Part shown: positions 49,169 to 59,958 of the stretch, piece by piece
How positions within the stretch are numbered: the stretch's first letter is position 1
Layout of the letters: the number at the start of each line of letters is the position of its first letter
NCBI GenBank assembly: GCA_026184775.1
Contig: JANCYW010000011.1
Span: 124,001 to 188,000 of the forward strand
DNA from: Cyanidium caldarium
Lineage: Eukaryota; Rhodophyta; Bangiophyceae; Cyanidiales; Cyanidiaceae
Direction of reading: 5' to 3'
DNA length: 64,000 nucleotides
Program-made: the position numbers and the translations under genes
The notes under the pieces: model-generated
What the model was told of the DNA's origin: nothing
Databases searched by the model: none
Seen by the model: the letters and a program-made list of their open reading frames with translations, nothing else

Positions 49169-49551
49169 TCACGTCGATCGCCGTTACCAGCGCTGTCGAT
49201 ATCGTCAACGTAGACAGAATGAACGCCGAGACGCTGGTGGATCCGATGCCAAACGGGCGGAGAACGGCAGCGAGGAGGGGAGGGACGGGTGTGCAGACGA
49301 GCCGGTCGGTCTACGAAAACGTGCCGGGCGGCGGTCATCGCGCGACACCGTCGGAACGCTTGGGAAGGTTCCCTCGGAATGGATAGGAATGCCTCTCATT
49401 GCGGCATATGGGCGAGAAAGAGGACGCCGGTTCTGCGATTCGGGCCTGCAGCACACCACCACCCGCGCTCTCGGGGGGTTGCTCCACAGCGCTCGAGCCG
49501 ATTCGGTCATGGTGTCATACTTTACGTATATACAACTTCACTGCTCCTCCA
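49169..49551. other. HSP60 promoter region
   Basis: 383 bp between the DUF547 stop and the HSP60 start (both minus strand). It contains the heat-shock-element-like site listed separately. No open frame of interest. Confidence 0.45.
49354..49372 (-). promoter_or_regulatory. Gapped heat-shock element upstream of HSP60
   Basis: GAA at 49354-49356, GAA at 49364-49366 and TTC at 49369-49371 are in register with 5-bp heat-shock units; the last two form nGAAnnTTCn. The site is about 190 bp before the HSP60 ATG, a plausible place for heat-shock-factor control of a chaperonin gene. One central unit is missing. Confidence 0.35.
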
Positions 49552-50913
49552 CTAGGCCTGGTTCCAACTCCAATCGTACGGCGCATACGTCAAGCGCAAC
49601 CGACCCGACTGGGCCCGGTGTTCCAGCTGGCGCCGCGTCTCCAGGTCTTGCGGCGTGTCGTCCGGCCAATGCGTCAGCAGCCACGACACGACGTCGTCGC
49701 CGAAATCGGGCGCATACCACAGGAAGATGCGACTCAGCTGCACGCGTCCGTCATCAAATACCACCACATTGTCGCGTATAAAGCTGGAGGCCGATTGTTG
49801 CAGCGCCTCCTCCACGTTCTCCTCGTTGTAGTATCGAATTGGCGGGCAGGAGCGGGCGCCGCAGTTCAGGCCAAAGTGGATCAGCGGTTCGCCGCCGGCG
49901 ATGACGGCTCGCGCACGCCCGTCGCGGCCGTCCTCACGGAACGGCTTGCGGGCAAACGGGTACGGCGCCGGACGGTTGCCCCGCAACACGCCGTTCTCGA
50001 TATCGTTCAGGCTGTACACATAACCGCCAATGCGGTACGCCGCGGTGCAGTAGAAACGAAAACGCCCTAGGAAATTCTGCGGTTTGCCTAGCACCGCCAC
50101 CGCATGGATGAGTAGCACGTTGTATGTGTTCAGGAAAAACGCCAGGCGCCGCTGCGTATTCATAGCAAACACGTTCACGTGCCGCAGCGAGGCAGTGTGC
50201 TTCAGAAAGTCGGCAAATTCGGTGGAGGCGCTCAGGCTACGGTAGTCCACCGACCGGCCATCCTGCGACAGGTACTCTGCCAGCAGACGCCGCAGCTGGA
50301 AACGCAGCGCTCCGTCCAATTCTTCCGTGTCTATCGCGGCCGATTTGCCCACCCGGGGCATCACTGCTGATGGGTGGTGTGGGCGTTCGAGTTTGCGCAA
50401 CGCCTGGAGCAGCGCGTCCTCATCGTTCAGCACCACGTACGGCAGCAGCCGCGAACGAAGGCCGCCCAGGGGATCCGGCTGCGCCCGCTCCGCACCTAAT
50501 CCGTTCACCTCCGCCGATCGTGCCGTCTTCAATGTATCGCCTACCACATCTTCTCGCTCGGCACGTGGCGTCTGCTCGCCGCACATGGCGCACGACAGCG
50601 CCACCATATCCGGCTCGGAGGTGGATCGCGGCGGTGCGGGGAATTCACTGCGGGAACGTGCCAACGGCGCACCAACCTGAACGTGATTCGGTGCCCGCAC
50701 CTCGGGCGCCCGCACCAATCGGTGCCTGCGGGACTCCGTGCCCGCGGCCGCCGCCGCCGCCGGCCGCGCTTCACTCGAGCTGCGCGCCGGCCGCTCCAGG
50801 GTTCTCGACTGGCGACGACGAGTGAACGACGTGTCGCCCACCACCACCGGCACCGCAAAGGCACTGCTCACGTTGGAGTTTCCCGTACAAGATCCAGATA
50901 CCTCTGTATGCAT
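49552..50913 (-). CDS. DUF547-domain protein
   Basis: A 453-residue protein. Residues about 230-430 are a DUF547 domain: LRRLLAEYLSQDGRSVDYRSL, then RRLAFFLNTYNVLLIHAV, HFGLNCGARSCPPIRYYN, and the C-terminal LTYAPYDWSWNQA. DUF547 is found in plants, often behind glutaredoxin or leucine-zipper domains, and in bacteria. A conserved Cys and the NxYN motif suggest an enzyme, but its reaction is unknown. The N-terminal 200 residues are Arg/Ser/Ala-rich and disordered, with one CAMCGE motif (CxxC). No membrane helix was seen. The start at ATG 50913 is the first in frame. Confidence 0.85.
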   Translation of the reverse strand: MHTEVSGSCTGNSNVSSAFAVPVVVGDTSFTRRRQSRTLERPARSSSEARPAAAAAAGTESRRHRLVRAPEVRAPNHVQVGAPLARSRSEFPAPPRSTSEPDMVALSCAMCGEQTPRAEREDVVGDTLKTARSAEVNGLGAERAQPDPLGGLRSRLLPYVVLNDEDALLQALRKLERPHHPSAVMPRVGKSAAIDTEELDGALRFQLRRLLAEYLSQDGRSVDYRSLSASTEFADFLKHTASLRHVNVFAMNTQRRLAFFLNTYNVLLIHAVAVLGKPQNFLGRFRFYCTAAYRIGGYVYSLNDIENGVLRGNRPAPYPFARKPFREDGRDGRARAVIAGGEPLIHFGLNCGARSCPPIRYYNEENVEEALQQSASSFIRDNVVVFDDGRVQLSRIFLWYAPDFGDDVVSWLLTHWPDDTPQDLETRRQLEHRAQSGRLRLTYAPYDWSWNQA

Positions 50914-51306
50914 CCGCAGCGTACGCCTACGACGAGTGGGTTGTGTGTACTTGAGCGGGCCTTCCGAACACCCAGAAACGATGCCCAGACGTCCCTCTCA
51001 CCGACCGAGCCCTGCACGAGGGCCGCGCGCAGCCCCGGACCGCGCCCGATTGGCGTCCGCAAACCTCCGCCATGCGTTTCGCGAATGAATGGCCGAAAGG
51101 GGAGCACTCCGATTCTCGTCCCCCTGGGCACGAGCGCGTGCGCGCGCGCGCATGGGTGCGACCCGACATTCTGTGTCTCTGTCTGCATATGTGGATAACG
51201 CCCACCGGAGTCGACGCCCATCCGCATCGATCTCTACTTGACGCGTCTTTACCACAACGCCTGCCGGTCAAACGTATGCCTCCATCCCTACGAAGCTCTC
51301 TTTCCC
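50914..51306. other. Gap between glutathione reductase and DUF547 gene
   Basis: 393 bp, the upstream region of the DUF547 gene and the 3' flank of glutathione reductase. Alternating purine-pyrimidine GCGCGCGC near 51140-51152 is notable. Nothing else was recognised. Confidence 0.4.
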
Positions 51307-52965
51307 TCAATTCGCCTCTGGCACTTTCTGCCGCATGGTGACCAGCTCCTCGGCGCTGGTGGGGTGCACGCCGATGACCCGGTCGAAATCGGCCTTCGTG
51401 GCGCCCATCTTCACGGCGATAGCCACCGCCTGTATGATCTCCCCGGCGGCATCGGACACCAGGTGGCATCCGAGCACCCGCTGTGTGGAGCGCTGCACCA
51501 CCAGTTTCATCAGCGTGCGCTCCTCGCGATGCGTCAGGGTGTGCTTGAGCGGACGAAACACGCTGCGGTAAACGTCCACCGCGTCGTTGTGCTCAGCGCA
51601 GTGTTGGCGCGCGCGCTCCTCGGTCATGCCCACAGTGCCGATCGGCGGATTGCAGAACACCGCCGTGGCCACCATCTCGTGGTCGGGCCGCCGATCCATC
51701 CCGCCAAACACCGTGTCGGCAAAGCAGTGGCCCTCAGCAATGGCCACCGGCGTCAGGTTCAACCGGTCGGTCACGTCGCCCACCGCGTAGATGTTGGGCA
51801 CGTTGGTGCGCGAGTACTCGTCCACGACGATGGTGCCGCGGCCATCCACCATCCGCACGCCCGCCTTATCCAACCCGATGCCCTCGGTGTTGGGATGCCG
51901 GCCCACCGCCAGCAGCACCTGATCCACCATCACCGTGCTGCCGTCAGTGAGGTGCGCCCGCAGCACCCGTCCCTCGGGGGACTCGGCATCCGGTATCGCC
52001 TCGACCGACTTCAGCGAGCACTCGAAGCGCAAATCGATGCCCGCCTGGCGCATCTGCTCGGCCACGAACTGCCGCGCGTCGTTGTCAAACCCGCGCAGAA
52101 ACATCTTGCCGCGATGCGCTTGGGTCACTTTGGCGCCGAAGCCGTGAAAGATACCGGCAAACTCCACGCCGATGTAACCGCCGCCGAGCACCAACACCGA
52201 TCGCGGCAGGCGTTTCAGGCAGAAGCAGTCGTCGGACACGATGCAGTGCTCGCCGCCGGGCATGCCCGACAGGCGGTTCGGGCGGCCACCGACAGCCACC
52301 AAAATGTAGTCGGTGGAGAGCGTGTTACCGCCGTCTACCTGCACGGTGTGCGCATCGGTCAGGACGCCGCGGCCCTTGATGATGCGCACGCCGGCCTTTT
52401 CCAGATTATTCTGGTAGACATTGTTCAGCCGGGCGATTTCAGTGTCCTTGTTGCGGATCATCTGCGACCAGTCCAGCACCGGCCGGCCGTTGTCCGGCCA
52501 CGTCCAGCCGTAGGCGCGCGCATCCTCGAAATCGTGCGAGTAGTGTGCACCGTACACCAACAACTTTTTGGGAATGCAGCCGACGTTGACACAGGTGCCG
52601 CCCAACCGATCCGCCTCGACCAACACCACCCGCGCGCCGTGTTGCGCGGCGATGCGCGCTGCCCGCACGCCGCCGGACCCGCCGCCTATCACCACCAGAT
52701 CATAATCGTAGGCGCTGTTGTGCGCATAGGGCGGTCGCGCTGACGTGCTGCTGCTCATATGGGCGGTTCGGAGCGAGCGGACGGTGCTGAGGGGCAGTCG
52801 CGCGGGGCGGTAACGTGCTCCCGGTCGATGGACCGCCGCCGCACCCCACCGACGACAGCAACGGCCCGCGAGTACCGGTGTGCAACGAGACTGTCCCACA
52901 AACGGACTGCCACACACGAAGAGCAGTCTTCCCGATGGCCAGCCCCGAAGCCACCACGAATTCAT
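51307..52965 (-). CDS. GSR: Glutathione reductase
   Basis: A 552-residue flavoprotein disulfide reductase that regenerates reduced glutathione with NADPH. The FAD site is IGGGSGG (93-99). The redox pair is C125 and C130 in GGTCVNVGCIPKK, the glutathione-reductase signature. The NADPH-binding GGGYIGVEFAG follows, and the C-terminal active-site HPTSAEE is present. ATG 52965 gives a 69-residue Arg/Trp/Gly-rich presequence ending LPLSTVRSLRTAH, suited to plastid or mitochondrial import. ATG 52758 (MSSSTSARPP) would give a 483-residue cytosolic form. Plant GR is dual-targeted, so both could be used. Related dihydrolipoamide and thioredoxin reductases differ around the redox cysteines. Confidence 0.93.
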   Translation of the reverse strand: MNSWWLRGWPSGRLLFVCGSPFVGQSRCTPVLAGRCCRRWGAAAVHRPGARYRPARLPLSTVRSLRTAHMSSSTSARPPYAHNSAYDYDLVVIGGGSGGVRAARIAAQHGARVVLVEADRLGGTCVNVGCIPKKLLVYGAHYSHDFEDARAYGWTWPDNGRPVLDWSQMIRNKDTEIARLNNVYQNNLEKAGVRIIKGRGVLTDAHTVQVDGGNTLSTDYILVAVGGRPNRLSGMPGGEHCIVSDDCFCLKRLPRSVLVLGGGYIGVEFAGIFHGFGAKVTQAHRGKMFLRGFDNDARQFVAEQMRQAGIDLRFECSLKSVEAIPDAESPEGRVLRAHLTDGSTVMVDQVLLAVGRHPNTEGIGLDKAGVRMVDGRGTIVVDEYSRTNVPNIYAVGDVTDRLNLTPVAIAEGHCFADTVFGGMDRRPDHEMVATAVFCNPPIGTVGMTEERARQHCAEHNDAVDVYRSVFRPLKHTLTHREERTLMKLVVQRSTQRVLGCHLVSDAAGEIIQAVAIAVKMGATKADFDRVIGVHPTSAEELVTMRQKVPEAN

Positions 52966-53445
52966 GCACACGTCGCGTCCAACGCTCACACACGACTCCC
53001 GGCGGGCGACGCGTTGCAACGGATAAAAGAGGGAGCGGAATGAACTCGTCTCAGCAGAGTGCGTACGGGTAGAGATGAGGCAGATCGAGCTTGCGCCGAG
53101 TGCCTGGTCCTCTATCCTCAGTGTCTGACCGCGCGCGCCTACCACAACGTGGAATGGACGGGTGTGTGTGTGTGTGTGTACCGCTCCACGCCATCCTTCG
53201 CGACGCGCCGGATCGCGCGTGCGTGCCATCAGGTCGTGGTGTGTGGGGGTGCCTGGCAGCGACGACGTCGACGAAGACGCTGCGGGTGGTTGGGCGCGAC
53301 GACGGGGTGGCCGTGAGTGCCGCGAGGAAGACGATAGGGCATATCAGTGTAAGCCGTGGTAAGAGCGAATAATCTGGCGGGTAATTTCCCGACTCATCCG
53401 GTTTCGAAAAGTTCGCTGTGCTGGCGCGAGGACGCCGCACACCCG
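52966..53445. other. Shared upstream region of glutathione reductase and TPR-like gene
   Basis: 480 bp between divergent starts, with a (GT)9 tract at 53162-53179 and a TATA-like GGATAAAAG near 53020. The plus-strand frame of the next gene is open back to about 53356, but only from a GTG. Confidence 0.4.
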
Positions 53446-54606
53446 ATGCCCCGTCCATGGCTTGCTTTCATCTCCAGTGCACCGACTTGGCGTCGCCTGA
53501 ACCGAGCGCGCTCGGATGTTACCTGCCATTCACCGACTCGGCGTTCCGTCCGTCTCGTGAGCGTTATTTGGCGAGCGTGCCACTCGCCAGAGGTGAACAC
53601 TGGCAAGCGGCCGGAATCGCCTCCACCCGCCGCCAACCTCCACACGCCCGCCGCACCGACACCGGACCCGCGCGGGCCGCGACCTACCGGCGCGACCTAC
53701 GAGTCCGAACTGCACGACGCCAATGAACTGTTCAACGAGTACGCATCGGACGTGTGGTGGCCGTATTTTATGCGCGGCATCGTGCACTGGAACTTTCGGC
53801 AGCCGGCGTTGGCGGCAGTCGATTTGGGCAAGGCGATGCGAATGGGACTGCCCAGTGCGGAGGCGCGCTTCTTTCTGGCGGCCGCCCTGTTCCGCGCTGG
53901 CTGCCTCGATGACGCCAAACTGCAGTATCGTCTGTTGCTCGTGGAGGAGTTGAACGTGGTGGGCAACCCGTACGGCGTGGCGGCGGAATTCCGAGAGCGG
54001 TTCGGGCACTTGACCCCGGTGTGGTCCCCTCCGGGCAAGCTGTTGCAGCGCGGAGTATGTCTATATTTCTGTGGCGCTTATGACGACGCGTATCGCAGTC
54101 TGCGTGCCGCGCTGCGCGACGGTATCGATCACGTCAACGCGGGCAACGAGGACCGCGGCGACGAGGTCACCTGGGATTACATCATCTGGCGCGAGCTGGT
54201 GGCCCGGAAGCTGCAACCACTTCATCACAAACGGGAACCGATAGAGCACGAAATCCTAGAACAACTGGAGCGCCAGGGCAAGCAGGGCGTCGGCGCGATC
54301 GAGCTGGTGCGTCTGTTTCTGGAGCGCGACCCGCAGGTGCTATCGCCCGAGGTGCAGCCGACCGACCCCAACCACATCATCCGCCGTGAGTTCTACCTCG
54401 CACTGTACGCGGACCTTGGTGTAGGCGATGGCGTGCCGCAGCCGGATCGCGCCCGCGAACATTACCGGCGAGCGCTGCAGCAGGTGCCGGAGGTGTACAA
54501 TCGGTTTCTGTACGAAATCGATGACATGGAGGCGTTTTTGGTGGATGTGGCTCGGTGGCGCTTGCGGGAGTTGGACAAGCCACTGGAATCCAAAGATGCC
54601 GAATGA
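53446..54606 (+). CDS. TPR-like protein of unknown function
   Basis: A 386-residue protein I do not recognise as a named family. From about residue 85 it is helical with tetratricopeptide-like spacing: DVWWPYFMRGIVHWNFRQP, EARFFLAAALFRAGCLDDA, LQRGVCLYFCGAYDDAYRSL and ARDHYRRAL-like segments. This suggests a protein-protein interaction module of three or four repeats. The first 80 residues are Arg/Ser/Pro-rich and acid-poor, so organelle import is plausible. The C-terminus (VYNRFLYEIDDMEAFLVDVA) is amphipathic. No enzymatic motif was seen. It converges on the AFG2-type gene, 33 bp away. Confidence 0.68.
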   Translation: MPRPWLAFISSAPTWRRLNRARSDVTCHSPTRRSVRLVSVIWRACHSPEVNTGKRPESPPPAANLHTPAAPTPDPRGPRPTGATYESELHDANELFNEYASDVWWPYFMRGIVHWNFRQPALAAVDLGKAMRMGLPSAEARFFLAAALFRAGCLDDAKLQYRLLLVEELNVVGNPYGVAAEFRERFGHLTPVWSPPGKLLQRGVCLYFCGAYDDAYRSLRAALRDGIDHVNAGNEDRGDEVTWDYIIWRELVARKLQPLHHKREPIEHEILEQLERQGKQGVGAIELVRLFLERDPQVLSPEVQPTDPNHIIRREFYLALYADLGVGDGVPQPDRAREHYRRALQQVPEVYNRFLYEIDDMEAFLVDVARWRLRELDKPLESKDAE

Positions 54607-54639
54607 GACGGAAACGCCCCCTGCAGGGTCCTGTGTACC

Positions 54640-56793
54640 CTACACGGAGACAGAGGCCGGCAGGGGCGTCGGCACCAAATCCACGTAGCCGATGACGTGT
54701 CGTCCGTCGCGGGCAGCGCGTACCGCAGCCTGCATCCACCGCTGCTCGAGGTGGGCGCCGCTGCATCCAGCGGTGGCCTGCACCAACGCCTCCATATCGG
54801 CAGCGTCCAAGGCCACCTCCAGCTCGCTGCTGCGGTGCCGCCCCAGGAACATCTCCCATATGGCGCGTCGATCGGCGGCGTCGGGCAGCGGCACCGCGAT
54901 GTGCGTGTCGAAGCGCCCGGGTCGCAGCAGCGCCGCGTCGAGGCGGTCCAGGCGATTGGTGGCAGCCACCACCAGCACCGAAGGGATATCTGCAGCCGCT
55001 GCCGCTGCCGTGCTCTGAATGCCATCCATCTCGGTGAGCAATGTGCCCAGCAGGCGATTGCGCACGTCGGCTGCGCCCTCGGTCGCGGTACCGCTGCCGC
55101 GTGCGCCCACCAGACTGTCCAATTCGTCCAGAAAGAGTACCGCGGGGCGGACGGCGCGCGCAAGGGTAAACGCTTCGCGCAAAGTGCGTTCCGACTCGCC
55201 CAGGTACGCCGAGTACAGTTCCGCACCGCTGAGTCGCAGGAACGACACGCGGATGCCAGCAGCGCTGGCGGCCGCCACTGCCGCGCGCACCAGTTTGGTC
55301 TTGCAACAGCCGGGCGGGCCGTGCAACAACACTCCGCGCGCCGGGCGTAAGTGCAATCGCTGCCAAGTGTGTCGATATCGCAGCGGCCACTCGATCGCCT
55401 GTCGCAGTGCCTGCTTGGCGCCGTCGTAGCCGCCGATGGATTCGTAGCCGTCCCGTTGCGGGCAGTAGTTGTCGAGCGCGGGCGTCTCCATGGCCAGCGC
55501 ATGACGGAGGAGGGCGGGCGTGCGCACCGCCTGCAGTTGGAAGTGGTGCTGCGCCAACGCCACCAGATCGGCGGCGACATAACCGGGCGTCTGGGTGGCC
55601 AGGCGAGCGGCCTCTTCGGGTGCTGCACCCAGCGCTTCCAACAAGCGCCGGCGTTCCTGCTCGGTGGGCGCGGCGATGTGAATTTCCTCGTCAAAACGGC
55701 CCGGTCGGCGCAGCGCCTCGTCCACCCCGTCCGGATCGTTGGTGGCGCCCACGACCATCACTCGGTGCGCCAGGCGCGGATGGGCACTGCCGACGCCGTC
55801 CATGATCGTGAGGAGCAGGGCGGTCGCTGCGGCCGCATCGATACCGCCGACGACGTCGCGGCGTTTGGGACACAGTCGATCGAGTTCATCGATGAAGAGG
55901 ATGGCGGCGGGAGCGTCCGCACTCGAGGCGGCAGCGGCTGCCTCGTGATACGCCTGGTGTAAGCGGGCCGCAGCAGCTGTACCGGCCGTTGCATCCGCGC
56001 TGACCTCTTTCAGCGGCATGCGGAGCGCGCGGACGACTTGGCCCACGGTGTGCGTCTTGCCCACCCCTGGCGGACCGCACAACAGCACGCCGCGGATGGC
56101 ACGAGCGCCCATGGCTTGTAGCTGGCAGCGCGGCTGACTGAGACACTGGGCGAGTCGACGGGCCAGAGGCGTGTCCAAAGTCGGTGCAGTGATGGCGCTC
56201 GCCCTCCCGCGAGCGAGTTCCGGCGGCGGCGGCGGCGTCTCGGCAGGCGCGACGCTGATGCGGGTCGACGGCGCGACCCAGTTGTCGCTGCCGGATATAT
56301 CGAATACACGCCAACGGCGGGACACCACTGCGTCGCGCATGACCGGCAGAAAGAGCAGGTCGGCCCGAACGGCGCGCTCCCATCCGAACGGCGTGTCTGG
56401 AGGGGAAGAGGCCGGAGCGCACCGCTGCAGCACGATATGTCGCGCCGGCCGACACGCGCCCAGGCACCGGATCGATACGTCGGAAAGTGCAGTGGAGTAT
56501 AAAGGGCTGGAATGCGCGGCAGCCGTCTCTACATTGTCGGCGACGCACCTGCCGTCCCGGACCACCGTCTCGTCATAGTGCCACGCGGGCAGTGAATCCT
56601 CCTCACGCTTCGGCGTGGTCCACACCAGACATACCGCTCGGCAGTTCAGCACGCAGATGGTGCCCGGCTCCACGTCGGGAGGCAGCGCGTCCTCGCGCAC
56701 CAGCGCCCAGCCCGTCCCTTGCAGGCGAGCACATCGTGGGCAACGAGACGAGTCGTGGCGAGTGCTCTGGCCATTTCCGCGGCTGCCGTTCAT
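54640..56793 (-). CDS. AFG2/SPATA5L1-type double AAA ATPase
   Basis: A 717-residue type II AAA protein. The first ATPase has GPPGVGKT at 240-247 and LFIDELDRL; the second has GPPGCCKT at 492-499 and LFLDELDSL. The second Walker A is close to the GPPGCAKT of SPATA5L1 and AFG2 proteins, which release Rlp24 and other factors from pre-60S ribosomes. CDC48 and NVL are less similar. The N-terminal 230 residues are unlike the usual double-psi barrel of CDC48. They are Cys-rich near the start (CPRC at 18-21, later CVLNC), which might bind zinc. ATG 56793 is the first in-frame ATG that does not run into RPT4. Confidence 0.85.
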   Translation of the reverse strand: MNGSRGNGQSTRHDSSRCPRCARLQGTGWALVREDALPPDVEPGTICVLNCRAVCLVWTTPKREEDSLPAWHYDETVVRDGRCVADNVETAAAHSSPLYSTALSDVSIRCLGACRPARHIVLQRCAPASSPPDTPFGWERAVRADLLFLPVMRDAVVSRRWRVFDISGSDNWVAPSTRISVAPAETPPPPPELARGRASAITAPTLDTPLARRLAQCLSQPRCQLQAMGARAIRGVLLCGPPGVGKTHTVGQVVRALRMPLKEVSADATAGTAAAARLHQAYHEAAAAASSADAPAAILFIDELDRLCPKRRDVVGGIDAAAATALLLTIMDGVGSAHPRLAHRVMVVGATNDPDGVDEALRRPGRFDEEIHIAAPTEQERRRLLEALGAAPEEAARLATQTPGYVAADLVALAQHHFQLQAVRTPALLRHALAMETPALDNYCPQRDGYESIGGYDGAKQALRQAIEWPLRYRHTWQRLHLRPARGVLLHGPPGCCKTKLVRAAVAAASAAGIRVSFLRLSGAELYSAYLGESERTLREAFTLARAVRPAVLFLDELDSLVGARGSGTATEGAADVRNRLLGTLLTEMDGIQSTAAAAAADIPSVLVVAATNRLDRLDAALLRPGRFDTHIAVPLPDAADRRAIWEMFLGRHRSSELEVALDAADMEALVQATAGCSGAHLEQRWMQAAVRAARDGRHVIGYVDLVPTPLPASVSV

Positions 56794-56963
56794 GAGGGTG
56801 GCGGAATCTGTGGACGCTGCCGTTACGCGACGCGCTTCGTCAACGCTCTCTCGTCGGGCCTGCCCGGTATACCCTCCGGAGTGCCGAGGCACGGCGAAAC
56901 GTCTCGCTGCGGGCGACAGCGTCTGCAGCGTGGGAGAGCGTCCGCTTTGACTGACACGAACGT

Positions 56964-58184
56964 TTATGCTTTCAGTTTGGCGAACGCCGTCCCGTAGTCC
57001 ATCTTGGACTCGAGTTTCTTGTTCTCGGCCAGTTTGCGCACCGCCTTCATAAAGTCGTCGGCCACCACGTGGTCGCGCTCCTCTCGGATGGCGCACATGC
57101 CCGCCTCGGTGCAGACGTTGCGCAGGTCGGCGCCGTTGAAGCCGTCCGCCAGCCGGCACACCGCCTCCAGGTCCACCTCGCCGTGGATGTTCAGGGCGCG
57201 GGCGTGGATCTTGAGCACCTCCAGGCGTCCCTGCTCGTTGGGCAGCGGCACCTCGATCTTGCGGTCCAGTCGGCCGGGTCGCAGCAGCGCCTCGTCCAGC
57301 ACGTCCGGTCGGTTGGTGGCCATGATGATCTTCACCGCCGCCAGCTCGTCGAAGCCGTCCATCTGCGCCAACAGCTCCATCAGCGTGCGCTGGATCTCGC
57401 GGTCCGCCGAGGTGCCCTCGCTGAACCGCTTACCGCCGATGGCGTCGATCTCGTCCATGAAGATGATGCACGGCTGGTGGTCGCGCGCGTACGTGAACAT
57501 CTCGCGGATGATGCGCGCCGACTCGCCGATGTACTTGTCCACAATGGCCGACGACACCACTTTGAGGAAGTGCGCGTCGATGTTGGAGGCGATGGCGCGC
57601 GCCAGTAACGTCTTGCCGGTGCCGGGCGGTCCGTACAACAGCACGCCCTTGGGCGTCTTCACGCCGACGCGCGCAAACAGCTCCGGGTTGGTGAGCGGCA
57701 GCTCGACCACTTCGCGCAACTCGCGAATCTGATCGGCGAGCCCGCCGATCTCCGAATAGTCCACCCGGGTGCGCGCATCGGCCTCGGTGAGCATCCTGTG
57801 CACCAGCGGGTCCATCTCGCGCGGCAGGATGCGCATAATGGTCAAAGTGGTCATGTCCAGCGTCACCCGCGTGCCTTGCTTGAGGCGTTCGCGCGGCAAG
57901 CGGGAGCGACAGCCTACCACGTACCGCGGGCCGGACGACGCCTTGACGATGAACGTTTCCTCGCTGAGCGGTCGCAACACCTCGCCGATAATCTGGCCCA
58001 CCGACTGCAGCGCCTTGAGGTCCTCCTCGGTCCGATCGTACTTGGCACGAACATCCCGCAGCGCCTCGCGGGCCCTGCGCACCTGTTGGGACACGTCGCG
58101 GTGCTGCCGACTCACTCGCAGGTAGTGCGCCAGTCCCTCGCGTTTCCGCGCCTCCTCGCCCGTCTCCGCAGCCGTGGAAGCCAT
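56964..58184 (-). CDS. PSMC6: 26S proteasome ATPase subunit RPT4
   Basis: A 406-residue AAA ATPase of the 19S base that unfolds substrates and opens the 20S gate. The N-terminal coiled coil (about 15-60) and OB domain are present. Walker A GPPGTGKT is at 185-192 and Walker B IIFMDEID at 240-247. The pore loop [14 protein letters not shown] and the stretch [20 protein letters not shown] are characteristic of RPT4, as are [15 protein letters not shown] and [15 protein letters not shown]. The C-terminus ends LKA with no HbYX motif, normal for RPT4. It is divergent from ubiquitin-eL40 (364 bp) and lies 170 bp upstream of the AFG2-type gene on the same strand. Confidence 0.96.
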   Translation of the reverse strand: MASTAAETGEEARKREGLAHYLRVSRQHRDVSQQVRRAREALRDVRAKYDRTEEDLKALQSVGQIIGEVLRPLSEETFIVKASSGPRYVVGCRSRLPRERLKQGTRVTLDMTTLTIMRILPREMDPLVHRMLTEADARTRVDYSEIGGLADQIRELREVVELPLTNPELFARVGVKTPKGVLLYGPPGTGKTLLARAIASNIDAHFLKVVSSAIVDKYIGESARIIREMFTYARDHQPCIIFMDEIDAIGGKRFSEGTSADREIQRTLMELLAQMDGFDELAAVKIIMATNRPDVLDEALLRPGRLDRKIEVPLPNEQGRLEVLKIHARALNIHGEVDLEAVCRLADGFNGADLRNVCTEAGMCAIREERDHVVADDFMKAVRKLAENKKLESKMDYGTAFAKLKA

Positions 58185-59860
<1,676 letters not shown>

Positions 59861-59958
59861 GAGGGTCGTACGACGGGCCACTTGCGCCCGATCGCTGAGA
59901 AACCGTCACACGGCCGACGACACCCGAAGACGATGCTGCATCGCTGAGAGCGCGTGGC

